A stretch of 45,238 nt of DNA. Origin: JAUWKC01 sp035529895 (lineage in GTDB: Bacteria; Planctomycetota; Phycisphaerae; Sedimentisphaerales; Anaerobacaceae). The position numbers and the translations under genes are program-made. The notes below the pieces were generated by a model. That model did not search any database. It saw only the letters and a list, made by a program, of their open reading frames with translations, and had not been told where the DNA came from. Location: the NCBI GenBank assembly GCA_035529895.1, contig DATKVV010000047.1, forward strand, positions 1-45,238, in the 5' to 3' direction. Shown in pieces: positions 7,161-15,479 of the stretch (within the stretch, counting starts at the first letter, position 1; each line of letters begins with the position of its first letter).

Positions 7161-7850
7161 CTAAGCGTTCATATACTCGTAGAGTTTGGTAAGGGCGTCG
7201 CGCTGGATCTGGCGAATCCGCTCGCGGGTCAGGCCGAACTTCTCGGCGATTTGCCTGAGCGTCAGCGGCCGGCAGCCGTCCAGCCCGTAGTGCAGCCTCA
7301 AAACATCCGCCTCTCGCGGCTCGATCTCATTGAGCAGTCTGAGAACCTTTGTTTTTTCTTCTTTTGCCACCAGTCCATCTTCCGGCTTGCCAATGTGCTG
7401 GTCCTCCAATGTCGCCTCGAGCGCCTCCTCTTCACCGGTATCATCGCTGCTGTGGGTATCCCTGACCGAGCTGAGAATCTTCACGATCTCGTCTATAATT
7501 TTTGCCTTCCGCAACGGAATGCGCATTATGTCCGCTATCTCTTCGACATCCGGCGCTCTGCCAAGCCGGTTTTCCAGCTCTGCCGTTATGTGTCGCCACT
7601 GGTTTATCAGGGCAACCATATAAGTGGGAACATGCACCGGCTGGATATTTTCCAGCAGTGCGCGTTTAATGCTTTGTTTTATCCACCACGCCGCGTACGT
7701 GCTGAACCGTGTCCCGCGGTTGGGGTCGAAGTAGTCGACCGCCTTTATGAGCCCGAGATTTCCTTCCTCGATTAAATCGCCGAGGCTCATCCCCCGGTTG
7801 CCATACTTTTTTGCGATATTAACGACCAGCCTGAGGTTGCTGCGCACCAT
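7161..7850 (-). CDS. Sigma-70 family RNA polymerase sigma factor (RpoD-like, short)
   Basis: The protein directs RNA polymerase to promoters. From the first in-frame ATG (7850) it reads NLRLVVNIAKKYGNRGMSLGDLIEEGN (shown in part), which is region 2.1-2.2. It continues through FSTYAAWWIKQSIKRAL (2.3-2.4), a region 3 with LGRAPDVEEIADIM, and region 4 with LRLHYGLDG and the helix-turn-helix LTRERIRQIQRDAL. The ATG at 7850 cannot be the true start, because conserved region 1.2 continues upstream in the same frame (see the next feature). It lacks the long acidic N-terminus and spacer of the rpoD at 15955, so it is a group 2/3-type factor. No anti-sigma factor gene is adjacent. Confidence 0.9.
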   Translation of the reverse strand: MVRSNLRLVVNIAKKYGNRGMSLGDLIEEGNLGLIKAVDYFDPNRGTRFSTYAAWWIKQSIKRALLENIQPVHVPTYMVALINQWRHITAELENRLGRAPDVEEIADIMRIPLRKAKIIDEIVKILSSVRDTHSSDDTGEEEALEATLEDQHIGKPEDGLVAKEEKTKVLRLLNEIEPREADVLRLHYGLDGCRPLTLRQIAEKFGLTRERIRQIQRDALTKLYEYMNA

Positions 7851-7986
7851 CTGCTCTCTGGCCCACGGGTCGTTTTCTTCTACAATCTGCCTGCCTAACA
7901 GATGTTCCTGCTCCTCCGTCAGCAGCGGGGCCTCGTCGATCTCTTTGAGGTAGTCTTTTATGGTGGCGTCAAAAACTATAACTCAC
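7851..7986 (-). other. N-terminal coding of the sigma factor, start obscured by an apparent frameshift
   Basis: Upstream of the ATG at 7850 the same frame stays open to 7982 and encodes a good sigma-70 region 1.2 (DYLKEIDEAPLLTEEQEHLL, then GRQIVEENDPWAREQ). It meets a TGA at 7983-7985 with no ATG, GTG or TTG in frame. A GTG at 7986 in another frame reads M-S-Y-S-F then TGA; removing one T from the T5 run at 7971-7975 would join it as MSYSFDATIKDYLKEI, a normal start for this family. Either the T5 run is a homopolymer error or a +1 shift occurs at TTT-TGA-C. Confidence 0.6.
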
Positions 7987-8165
7987 CCCCGCCCGGCCGA
8001 ATACGTCTCTGCATTTCGGCCCTTCGGGCAAATCTGGCTCTGACCTTATCTCGCGTTACTCAACAGTCTGTCGTTCCCTATCGACAAACCTGCTTTCGTA
8101 TCGGCCAAATTTCCCCGAAGGTTTAGCAGCCCCCATGCGGCCCCTAAATCCCGCCGGTAAAGCTT

Positions 8166-10106
8166 CTAATTATCGGTATCAGTCTCGGCCTTTTCCTCTG
8201 TGCCGCTGATGTCGCCGCCCTCAGGTTCCGGCGGCGCACCCGCCTCGGTTTGCTCATCGCCGGCTTGTTCCGATTCGCCCGTCTCTTTCGCCCCCTCAAC
8301 CTCACCGGTTTCAGCCGCTGTCGCTTCAACTGCCTGTTCACCCGGCTCCGTCAGCTCGGCACTCTGCTCTGCAGCTTTCTCAACCTGCTCGGCAGCTTTT
8401 TCAGCCTGCTCGGCAGCTTTTGAGGCCTCACTGCTCTGGGTCTCAATTGCATGTTCCTCCGCAGCCCACCGCGCCCTTCGCAAACTCAAACCGATCTTCC
8501 GTGAGTCGGTATCGATTCGCAAAATCTTGACCTCAACCTGGTCGCCCATTTTGACGACATCCTGAGGTTTCTCAATCTTATGGTCGGCAAGCTCGGAGAT
8601 ATGCAATAGTCCCTCTAAACCCGGTTCAAGCTCCACAAACGCCCCAAAATTGGTCAGTTTTGTGATTGTGCCTTTGATGATCTGGCCGGGGATATATTTT
8701 TCAGGGATGGCCCGAATCCACGGGTCTTCGGTCAGTTGCTTTATTCCGAGCGATATCCGCCGTTTTTCCTCATTGACTTCAAGAACCACGCATTTAACTT
8801 CCTGACCCTTCTGGAGCATCTCGCTCGGATGATTGTATTTCTTCGTCCAGCTCAAGTCCGAAATGTGGACCATGCCGTCGATGCCCGGCTCTATCTCGAC
8901 GAATACACCGAAGTTGGTCATGCTGCGCACCCTGGTCGTGACAATTGTGCCCGACGGGTACTTCTGAGAAGCAACCGTCCACGGATTTATTTCGGTCTGC
9001 TTGAGGCCGAGTGAAATTTCCCGCTTCTGTTTGTTGATATTCAGGACAACGACCTCAATTTCGTCGTCCAGATTGAGCATCTCTCCGGGGTGGGACAGAC
9101 GTCTGGTCCAGCTCATCTCGCTGATGTGCACCAGCCCTTCAATGCCTTCTTCGAGGCGAACGAACACGCCGTAGTTCATCACGTTTACAACCGTCCCCTT
9201 TACCCTCGCCCCGACCGGATAGCGATGCTCAACATCCTCCCACGGGCTGGGTGTTTTCTGTTTCAGGCCCAGAGATATCTTCTCATTTTCCTTGTCGACC
9301 CCGATAACAACACACTCAAGCTCCTCATCGAGCCTGACCACTTCAGACGGATGCGAGATTCTGCCCCAGCTCAAATCGGAGATATGCAGCAGACCGTCCA
9401 CGCCGCCCAAGTCCACAAAAACACCGAAGTCGGAGATGTTCTTCACCACGCCTTTTCGCAGTTGCCCGACCTCGATTTCCGCCATAATCTTTTCTTTGCT
9501 GCTGCGGCGCTCATCTTCGATAAGCTTGCGCCTCGATACGACGATGTTGCGTCCTTCGACGTCGATCTTAAGAACCACGCAATCGACTTCCTTGCCGATG
9601 AACCTGCTGATATCACCGGGCCTTCTAATGTCCACCTGTGAGGCCGGCAGAAAAACGGGCACGCCGATGTCAACCAGCAGGCCGCCTTTGATGCGCCTTA
9701 TAACTCTCCCGCTGACCACGTCCCCCTCCTTCTTGGTGTTAATAATCGTTTCCCAGCCTCGGATGCGGTCCGCTTTGCGCTTGCTCAAGAGGATAAGCCC
9801 GCCCCCGGAGTCCGTATCTTCGAGCATAACCTCGATTTCCTTGCCTGGTTCTATCTCCCCGGGCTCCTCGAATTCACTTGCGTCGACCACGCCTTCACTT
9901 TTCAGGCCGATTTCAACGATAATATCATTGCCTATTTGCGATACGATTGTGCCTTTCAGAATGGTTCCCGGCAGCCGGGAATCCACCTTGGTTCGCAAAG
10001 CCTCTTCCAGAAGCTGGCTGTGTTTTTCCGTAAACATCTCATTGACCTGCCGGTCAAGCTCATCCTGTGACAAACCCAATTTGTTAACTATGTTTCTATC
10101 AACCAT
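8166..10106 (-). CDS. rpsA: 30S ribosomal protein S1
   Basis: S1 binds mRNA on the 30S subunit and helps initiation on structured or weak-SD messages. The 646-aa protein has six S1/OB-fold repeats spread over residues ~45-550. The last four carry the canonical FGVFV/YGVFV...GLLHISDLSW pattern, and the first two are the diverged ribosome-binding type. The C-terminal ~85 residues are a low-complexity Glu/Ala tail with EKAAEQ repeats coded by imperfect 21-nt direct repeats near 8370-8425. Translation most likely starts at the ATG at 10106 (MVDRNIVNKLG), with AGAGGA upstream; the frame is open further but that part is not S1-like. ispH lies upstream on the same strand, an association known in other phyla. 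Confidence 0.95.
   Translation of the reverse strand: MVDRNIVNKLGLSQDELDRQVNEMFTEKHSQLLEEALRTKVDSRLPGTILKGTIVSQIGNDIIVEIGLKSEGVVDASEFEEPGEIEPGKEIEVMLEDTDSGGGLILLSKRKADRIRGWETIINTKKEGDVVSGRVIRRIKGGLLVDIGVPVFLPASQVDIRRPGDISRFIGKEVDCVVLKIDVEGRNIVVSRRKLIEDERRSSKEKIMAEIEVGQLRKGVVKNISDFGVFVDLGGVDGLLHISDLSWGRISHPSEVVRLDEELECVVIGVDKENEKISLGLKQKTPSPWEDVEHRYPVGARVKGTVVNVMNYGVFVRLEEGIEGLVHISEMSWTRRLSHPGEMLNLDDEIEVVVLNINKQKREISLGLKQTEINPWTVASQKYPSGTIVTTRVRSMTNFGVFVEIEPGIDGMVHISDLSWTKKYNHPSEMLQKGQEVKCVVLEVNEEKRRISLGIKQLTEDPWIRAIPEKYIPGQIIKGTITKLTNFGAFVELEPGLEGLLHISELADHKIEKPQDVVKMGDQVEVKILRIDTDSRKIGLSLRRARWAAEEHAIETQSSEASKAAEQAEKAAEQVEKAAEQSAELTEPGEQAVEATAAETGEVEGAKETGESEQAGDEQTEAGAPPEPEGGDISGTEEKAETDTDN
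8370..8425 (-). repeat. 21-nt tandem repeats in the rpsA 3' end
   Basis: The plus strand repeats CTGCTCGGCAGCTTTTTCAGC about 2.5 times with small changes. They encode EKAAEQ-type heptads in the acidic tail of S1. The repeat number is likely variable between strains. Confidence 0.55.
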
Positions 10107-10223
10107 AAAACCCGAATTCCTCTGTGGAGTCTGTTTTTTTCTGACCTGCCGGCACCCCACATTTACGCCGCCAGGCTCCGGTGCAGCACTGCACCGGAAC
10201 AAAGCCTTTCTGTTAACCTCTTT

Positions 10224-10253
10224 ATAATAAAACGCATTGGCCTACGCAGCCAA
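10224..10253 (-). promoter_or_regulatory. Possible rpsA promoter overlapping an inverted repeat
   Basis: On the minus strand TTGGCT (10248-10253), an 18-nt spacer and TATTAT (10224-10229) resemble a sigma-70 promoter. A GCATTGGC / GCCAACGC inverted repeat (10234-10256, one G:U-type mismatch) overlaps the -35 side and could be an operator. It lies about 120 bp upstream of the rpsA start. Inferred from consensus only. Confidence 0.35.
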
Positions 10254-10344
10254 CGCAAAAGAGCCTCACTGCTGCTTTCTCATATTTCCGGCCGGCTTCA
10301 TTATATCCTCGTCTGGTCTCGGCCAAAGCTCTTACACATTTATC

Positions 10345-11190
10345 TTAGCCGTTGCCGGTGTCGAAGGCCGTCAAGTTCTCCACGAACTCGGCAATTATCC
10401 ACTCAGGCGTTGACGCCCCGGCCGTAACGCCCGCGGTCCTTTTGCCGAAAAGCATACTTTTATCAAACTCGTTCCAGTTTTGCAAATGAAACGTTTGGTC
10501 ATTATATCTTCTGCAAAGCTCTGCCAGCTTGCGCGTATTGGCGCTTTCCAGCCCGCCGAGCACGAACATTATATCCACCTTCTTGCATAATTCCACAGCC
10601 GATTCTTGTCTTTCTATCGCCTCCCTGCACAAAGTGTTGACTACCTTTAACTCACTGAACCATTCTCCGGCTATGGCACCAAGCATCTCGGCAAAGTGCT
10701 CGGGGCTTTGCGTGGTCTGGCAGACAATCCCTAACTTGCCGTAATTGGGCAACTTATGCAAATCCGTCTTGTCCGCAATCACAAGAACGTCAGCCGCACA
10801 GCCCACGACAGCCTGAACCTCCGGATGGTCTTTATCACCGATAACTACCACCTGATAACCCGCATCGTTCAATTCCCTCGCTATTCTCTGGACTCTTTTT
10901 ACGAGCACACAGGTGGCATCGACAATCTTAAGGCCCTTTTTTTTGATTCTGGCTATCTGTTCCGGAGCAGCGCCGTGCGAGCGGATAAGAACCGTCCCTG
11001 ACCGAATTTCTTCGACTCTGTCGACCATTTTGAGTCCCGCCTTTGCAAGCCGTTCCACCACGTCCTTGTTGTGAATAATCGGGCCCAGACTATAAACATC
11101 CTGTTCTTGTGCCAGTATTTTCTCGGCCATACTGATGGCGTTTGTCACGCCGGGACAAAATCCGCACTTTTTCGCAACTATGACTTTCAT
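10345..11190 (-). CDS. ispH: 4-hydroxy-3-methylbut-2-enyl diphosphate reductase (MEP pathway)
   Basis: IspH is the last enzyme of the non-mevalonate isoprenoid pathway. It reduces HMBPP to IPP and DMAPP using a [4Fe-4S] cluster. The 281-aa length fits. The three cluster cysteines are visible: C12 in CGFCPGV, C94 in VDATCVLV and C188 in NTLCREA. IHNKDVVERL (H40), DHPEVQAVVG (H122) and the C-terminal GASTPEWII motif are also present. VDATCVLVKRV replaces the commoner DATCPxV, a minor oddity. The start is the ATG at 11190 (MKVIVAKKCGF); in-frame codons upstream to 11250 are open but outside family length. rpsA lies downstream on the same strand with a 238-bp gap. Confidence 0.95.
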   Translation of the reverse strand: MKVIVAKKCGFCPGVTNAISMAEKILAQEQDVYSLGPIIHNKDVVERLAKAGLKMVDRVEEIRSGTVLIRSHGAAPEQIARIKKKGLKIVDATCVLVKRVQRIARELNDAGYQVVVIGDKDHPEVQAVVGCAADVLVIADKTDLHKLPNYGKLGIVCQTTQSPEHFAEMLGAIAGEWFSELKVVNTLCREAIERQESAVELCKKVDIMFVLGGLESANTRKLAELCRRYNDQTFHLQNWNEFDKSMLFGKRTAGVTAGASTPEWIIAEFVENLTAFDTGNG

Positions 11191-11487
11191 TACTTCTTTC
11201 TTGCGACCTAAAGCAACTCGTATTTGTCCCGCATCATCTGCTATCGGCAATAATCACCGTTCTTTATCCGTATGCAGACAGATTTATCAAGATTGGAATT
11301 CTACGCCAGAATTAGATTATAATCTACTAAAAACCTGATTATTTTCGGCGAAGATAATCTGTGAAAGGACGATTTGCCGCGCTAACACAAATCATTTGGC
11401 AAAGACCGAAATGCGGCAGGGCGCGGGATATATTGTCGGCAAACGGCGGATTTCGGCCTTCTGATATTCGGCTGTCTCGGCAACTGG
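11191..11487. other. ispH upstream region with a 14-bp palindrome
   Basis: There is no gene here. TAGATTATAATCTA (11313-11326) is a perfect palindrome. A TAGAAT-like -10 element for the minus strand lies close to it, so the palindrome may be an operator in the ispH promoter. The remainder up to the stop of the C10 peptidase shows nothing recognisable. Confidence 0.35.
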
Positions 11488-14067
11488 CTACGGAGCCGCA
11501 CCTATGAGCCAGTTTTCGCTGAAAACGCCCAGGTCCTGTTCATCTATGCCGCCGTCTTTCGGCTGAGAAATGTCGCAGCCCGCGTTCCAGTTGTTCTGGC
11601 CTTCGCTGGTGCGCCAGGCAGAGCCCAGAATGGCGAAATCACTGAAGTTTACATTGCAATCCGGCACGAAGTCGCCCATTATTCCTCCCGCCGCGGGGGT
11701 CCCGGCCACTTCGACGTTGTCAATGCCCCAATAGAATTCGTAGTTGGCGTTGTAGTAATGCCAGCGAACCTGGACATCCGCCCGGCCGTCCGCGTACGCC
11801 GACAAATCCAGTTCCACCTGCCCGGAAGCATCGGCCCCCTCATACCGCGCCACATTCGTCCAGTCGCCGCCGTTGACCCGGACGTCTACGTCGCCGACCT
11901 CACTCAGCCCACCTGCGAAGTACCTGAAGTAATGCGTGAACTTCAGCGTCACATTCATGTAGTCGGAACAGTCGATGCCGCCGGCGACCAACTGTTCGTC
12001 CATTACCCCGTAAAGGTACCAGCCGAAGTATTCGCTGTCGACAATCATGAACGTGCCGCTCCAGTTTGGATTCGTTCGCTTTGCGGGGTTCGTCCATGTC
12101 CACGTATCGCCGGTCGAATCGCCGGCGTCAATTCTGGACCAGCCCGCCGGAAGCCCGCCCGTAAAACCGGTCTGATAGATAACGGTCGGTGCACCCACAA
12201 TTAGCGCGGTATCCTGCGAAGTCGCCGGGCTGCCGGTGCCGTCATTGGCATCTTCGTAAATGGCAATTACCGTCTCACTGCCCGAAAACTGGATAGTGCC
12301 GTCCTCTAAAACAGGACCGGCCTCGGCGCTCGAAATGGAGCCGTGAAATTCACCCGAGCCGGCGGGATTCTCGCTGAGCGTAACCGTCTCTATGTCACCG
12401 CCGCATATCTTTAATATCACGTCTTGAAAGCCGCTGCCCTGCAAATCCTGGTCTAATAACTTTATCGAAATCTCCTCTGTAACAGCGTAGGTCTCCTGGT
12501 CAAACTCGACGGCGCCTCCTGATACAATGCCCTCGAAATCCACTTGCCAAACGTTGCCGCACGTCGTCGTGTTCTGGGTCGAGGTTCCCGTGACGACATC
12601 GCGGCTCGAAAAGCTCCAGCCCCTCTTGCTTGCGCTGACCGTGAAGGTCGTATTCGAAGGGACCTTTGCCAAAGCGTAAATTCCCTTGTCATTGCTCGTT
12701 GCAGAATATGAGGAAGGCCCGCCGGCTTTCGCCATCACAGTGGCGCCGCTGATTGGAACGCCCTCCGGACCAAGGATTCTTCCACTGATAATCTCCCCCG
12801 AGGCGGACGTGAAGATATTGTAGAGGCACGTGTCTACCGTGTCGTAGCTAAGGACATCGGGCAAGTCATACCAGGCATCACTGGCGCCTGCCCAGCCCAT
12901 ATTCAGGTGATGGTAAATGGTCGAGGTATCGTAGCCGTAGCCGTCACAGACGATGGCATGTCCGCCCCCTGAACGACGAATGCCTAAAATGGCGGGATGA
13001 TTGGCGTCCAGATTCGGGTTTATCATATTGATCAGCGGCGGCCCAATGTCCGAATAGTAGACTTTGTACCCGCGGATGACGTTGCTGTAGCCGAATGTGC
13101 CTGCCAGCGCGTGTCTGGTGTCACTCAAGCTGGCCCCCGAGCCGCCGCCTGCGTAGTCCATATAGACCGATACACCGGCGTCATAGCAAAGCGCCCCAAT
13201 CGCCTCCCAGCGCTGTTCGGTATAGTTGTCGCAACGGGGGTCAAGCACCATGTAACTCCAGTTATAAGGCCCGCCTGCCCCGTCGCCTCCGCACGTACTG
13301 GCGCTTTGAGTGTGGCCGTCAACTGTAATCGTAAAGCTATGCACTCCTATCCCCTCGGCAGGGTGCTGGTGAAAACGCATCAGTTGCGCCATCGCCGTAG
13401 CGACACAGCCGCAGACATAGTGGTTAGGCGTGTAATAGTTGTAGCAATATTGACTGCATTCGGAGCCCTGGCTCCATTTGCTTGTGACTAGCGGAGGGAC
13501 GCGAACATCGGAAATTCCGGCTAAACCCGTTATTCCCACCGTGTCATCATAAGCAAGCAGCTCGCCCCATTTGGCCTGGGCCTTGGAACAGGCCTTCTGC
13601 AAGGCCCGTTGACCGGCCGCGTTCATGTTTCGTTGCTTGCCCGCCTCAACTTGCCGGGCTGTCGCTATACGCGTCGGCATGTCCCCGCTCACCAGCGCGC
13701 CCAGCGGATTATCCGGCGAAGGGTCGTACACACCTGTCGGAACAAATCCCGTTATCGGCTCCACAAGGTCATCAGCAGGGACAATTACAAAACCGAACGG
13801 CTCCAAATACACAATATAATAGAGCGCTTGCCCGTCGCTGCCGGCGAACGTATCTACTGTGCCAATCTCCTTGCCGAGCGGTGCCCCGAGCGGTCGGGGG
13901 CTAACTTTCAACCAGCCCCTTACTGCCTTTTTGGCCTGTCCCACGCTTACAGGCTTCGCGCATAAACTGGCCGGACTCAAAACCGCCAGGGCCAAAAAAG
14001 CCGGGACTATTAAGCCCCTCGACTTTCCAAATGCCCGGCGAGTCCAGGCTCGGTTCCTCCGTTCCAC
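11488..14067 (-). CDS. Secreted C10-family cysteine peptidase with dockerin-like C-terminus
   Basis: This 859-aa exported protein starts at the GTG at 14067, preceded by AAGGAG at 6-nt spacing; the open frame upstream lacks a signal. A basic n-region and a hydrophobic segment ending ASLCA form a signal peptide (~1-38). Residues ~40-110 resemble the streptopain propeptide (FGFVIVPADDLVEPITG). The peptidase C10 domain follows (~150-410), with nucleophile C221 in CGCVATAMAQ, H370 in GGGHAIVCDGYGY and N389/W392 in HLNMGWAG. After it come a carboxypeptidase-regulatory-like beta domain (~425-505), further beta-sandwich regions, and a dockerin type I-like pair of acidic loops (~800-855: DCNVNFSDFAILGSAW and DEQDLGVFSENW). 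It would act outside the cell, probably anchored to a partner. Single gene; no cohesin gene is in the window. Confidence 0.85.
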   Translation of the reverse strand: MERRNRAWTRRAFGKSRGLIVPAFLALAVLSPASLCAKPVSVGQAKKAVRGWLKVSPRPLGAPLGKEIGTVDTFAGSDGQALYYIVYLEPFGFVIVPADDLVEPITGFVPTGVYDPSPDNPLGALVSGDMPTRIATARQVEAGKQRNMNAAGQRALQKACSKAQAKWGELLAYDDTVGITGLAGISDVRVPPLVTSKWSQGSECSQYCYNYYTPNHYVCGCVATAMAQLMRFHQHPAEGIGVHSFTITVDGHTQSASTCGGDGAGGPYNWSYMVLDPRCDNYTEQRWEAIGALCYDAGVSVYMDYAGGGSGASLSDTRHALAGTFGYSNVIRGYKVYYSDIGPPLINMINPNLDANHPAILGIRRSGGGHAIVCDGYGYDTSTIYHHLNMGWAGASDAWYDLPDVLSYDTVDTCLYNIFTSASGEIISGRILGPEGVPISGATVMAKAGGPSSYSATSNDKGIYALAKVPSNTTFTVSASKRGWSFSSRDVVTGTSTQNTTTCGNVWQVDFEGIVSGGAVEFDQETYAVTEEISIKLLDQDLQGSGFQDVILKICGGDIETVTLSENPAGSGEFHGSISSAEAGPVLEDGTIQFSGSETVIAIYEDANDGTGSPATSQDTALIVGAPTVIYQTGFTGGLPAGWSRIDAGDSTGDTWTWTNPAKRTNPNWSGTFMIVDSEYFGWYLYGVMDEQLVAGGIDCSDYMNVTLKFTHYFRYFAGGLSEVGDVDVRVNGGDWTNVARYEGADASGQVELDLSAYADGRADVQVRWHYYNANYEFYWGIDNVEVAGTPAAGGIMGDFVPDCNVNFSDFAILGSAWRTSEGQNNWNAGCDISQPKDGGIDEQDLGVFSENWLIGAAP

Positions 14068-14514
14068 TTCTTGCTCCTTACTATTTGTTTGTCGCTCGGT
14101 TTTTGCGGAGAGAACAAATATATATCGGTCTGTCTCAATACCAATTATATCTATCTTTCCGGCCTTTTTCAAGAGATTGCCCTTGCGATTGCGATAGTGG
14201 GCCGGCGAGGGAACATCACATACCGTTGATGCAGCTCTATCTGAGATACGTCACACGACTTTGGCTACTTTGAAGGGCACAAAAAGATTTTGACCAACGC
14301 CCGCCGGCTGTCAGGATCTCCACCGTCTGCTTCAGCCGAGCATCAACAGCGACCGCCAGGCACAATGTAACCTGACTAAAGAGTTCCGGCCCCGGACGCA
14401 TATGAGGCTTCTGACGCTGTCGCCCGTTCTGCCGAATTGGCAGGGGGGCCCACGTATATGCTGGCCGCAAGGGACCTTATCAATAAAGTTATGATGAACC
14501 GCTGCCCTTGAGTT
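14068..14514. other. Non-coding gap between the C10 peptidase and the HAD-like gene
   Basis: About 450 bp. Short frames exist on both strands, but none has a plausible ribosome-binding site or protein-like composition. It presumably contains the promoter of the C10 peptidase gene. I see no RNA gene or strong hairpin. Confidence 0.4.
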
Positions 14515-14892
14515 TCAATCCCGCCACATCTGCCGTCTGAAGTCAAAGTTATACTTCTGCCTTATCTTAAAAACCGCCACCTCTTCCGGCAGCCCGGCAA
14601 AGTACCTGTTCATATCATCAAACAGCACGTTGATTCCCTCCTTCAATATGTACGCTGCTTTTTCGCCGGTTATCTTGATGGCGTGATATGTTATGCCGTA
14701 CTGCTGCAGTTCCCGGCGGACCTCCCTGGCCGTCCCCGGCTGCCGGTCGGTAATGACGTAAATCCTGCAGCCGGCCAGGGCCATAGCCTTCGTGAAAACC
14801 TTAAAGAACGCCGGATACTCCGAAATCGTCCCGTCCAGATCAACCGCTATTTTATAGCTTCCAGCCGCTTCCATAGTACCAATCCAATACAT
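14515..14892 (-). CDS. Small HAD-like phosphatase domain protein
   Basis: This 125-aa protein carries HAD motif I as IAVDLDGTISEYP (the DxDGT nucleophile loop) and a motif II-like VITDRQPG with a Thr. GEKAAYILKEGINVLFDDMN fits the motif III Lys and motif IV Asp-Asp. The short length means no cap domain, as in C0-type HAD or nucleotidase-like proteins. A phosphohydrolase on a small phosphorylated metabolite is likely, but the substrate cannot be read. The ATG at 14892 has GAAAG about 10 nt upstream; an ATG at 14874 is a possible alternative. It is a single minus-strand gene, divergent from the EF-Tu-like gene. Confidence 0.75.
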   Translation of the reverse strand: MYWIGTMEAAGSYKIAVDLDGTISEYPAFFKVFTKAMALAGCRIYVITDRQPGTAREVRRELQQYGITYHAIKITGEKAAYILKEGINVLFDDMNRYFAGLPEEVAVFKIRQKYNFDFRRQMWRD

Positions 14893-15224
14893 TGTGATAT
14901 TTCTTTCACGACCACTCTGGAGTTATTCGTGGGCACTGCCGAATCCTTCCGCCCGTCCATTTTAGCGAGAAAGTCGCAAACGCTGAAGAGTTTTTACAGA
15001 CGCCATTCGCCCTAACTTCCGCCCATTCTGCGTTTTTCTTGCACCGCCATTCCCGCTTGCCCCGTATTTGAGCTTCAGAACGACCGTCGTGACATTTCCG
15101 CCTGCGGGCATCGACCCTGCTAATAATTGTGATTTGTTACTTGTACTTGGGAACGGACAGGTTAGAATGCCGGCTGGCGTGTACTTGCAGAGGCCGAACA
15201 ATTAAAACTAAAGGAGGTTTGTAT
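14893..15224. other. Divergent intergenic region
   Basis: This 332-bp stretch separates two divergent genes and contains the promoter listed at 15141-15168. I see no gene in the remainder. Confidence 0.4.
15141..15168 (+). promoter_or_regulatory. Sigma-70-like promoter of the EF-Tu domain-2-like gene
   Basis: TTGTAC (15141-15146), a 16-nt spacer and TAGAAT (15163-15168) precede the ATG at 15225 by about 57 bp. The gene also has a strong AGGAGG ribosome-binding site, suggesting good expression. Confidence 0.5.
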
Positions 15225-15479
15225 ATGTCTGAGGAGCTAATTGGAACGGTTTCAGATTTCTTTGCCCGACCTGTAGTAGCCGCTATCGAGCTGACGGGAG
15301 GATTGAGACTTGGTGACAAAATCCACATTAAGGGTCATACCACCGACCTTGAAATGAATGTTGACTCGATGCAGATTAAAAATGTGCCCGTCGAAGAGGC
15401 AAAAGCAGGAGATTCAATCGGCGTGAAGGTAAGCGAGAGGGTGAGAAAGGGAGATACGGTCTATAAGGTTGTCGACTGA
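15225..15479 (+). CDS. Stand-alone EF-Tu domain-2-like (translation factor beta-barrel) protein
   Basis: This 84-aa protein consists of a single beta-barrel like domain 2 of translational GTPases: an early GTVSDFFARPVVAAIEL strand pair, LRLGDKIHIKGHTT, a central MQIKNVPVEEAKAGDSIGVKV and an end ERVRKGDTVYKV. The G domain is absent. Free-standing copies of this domain occur in many bacteria and archaea with unknown function; RNA or ribosome contact is a guess. The ATG at 15225 follows AGGAGG at ideal spacing, and an open stretch upstream (from 15129) is not part of the gene. A sigma-70-like promoter lies about 60 bp upstream. It is monocistronic. Confidence 0.85.
   Translation: MSEELIGTVSDFFARPVVAAIELTGGLRLGDKIHIKGHTTDLEMNVDSMQIKNVPVEEAKAGDSIGVKVSERVRKGDTVYKVVD

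Noticed and set aside
6519..7775. A 418-codon plus-strand open frame antisense to apt and the sigma gene
   Set aside because: It lies opposite two clear genes, and reading it gives composition typical of the complement of GC-rich coding DNA. No recognisable domain.
14237..14470. A 77-codon minus-strand frame in the gap after the C10 peptidase
   Set aside because: No ribosome-binding site, no similarity to any known fold, and basic/Pro-rich composition; probably chance.
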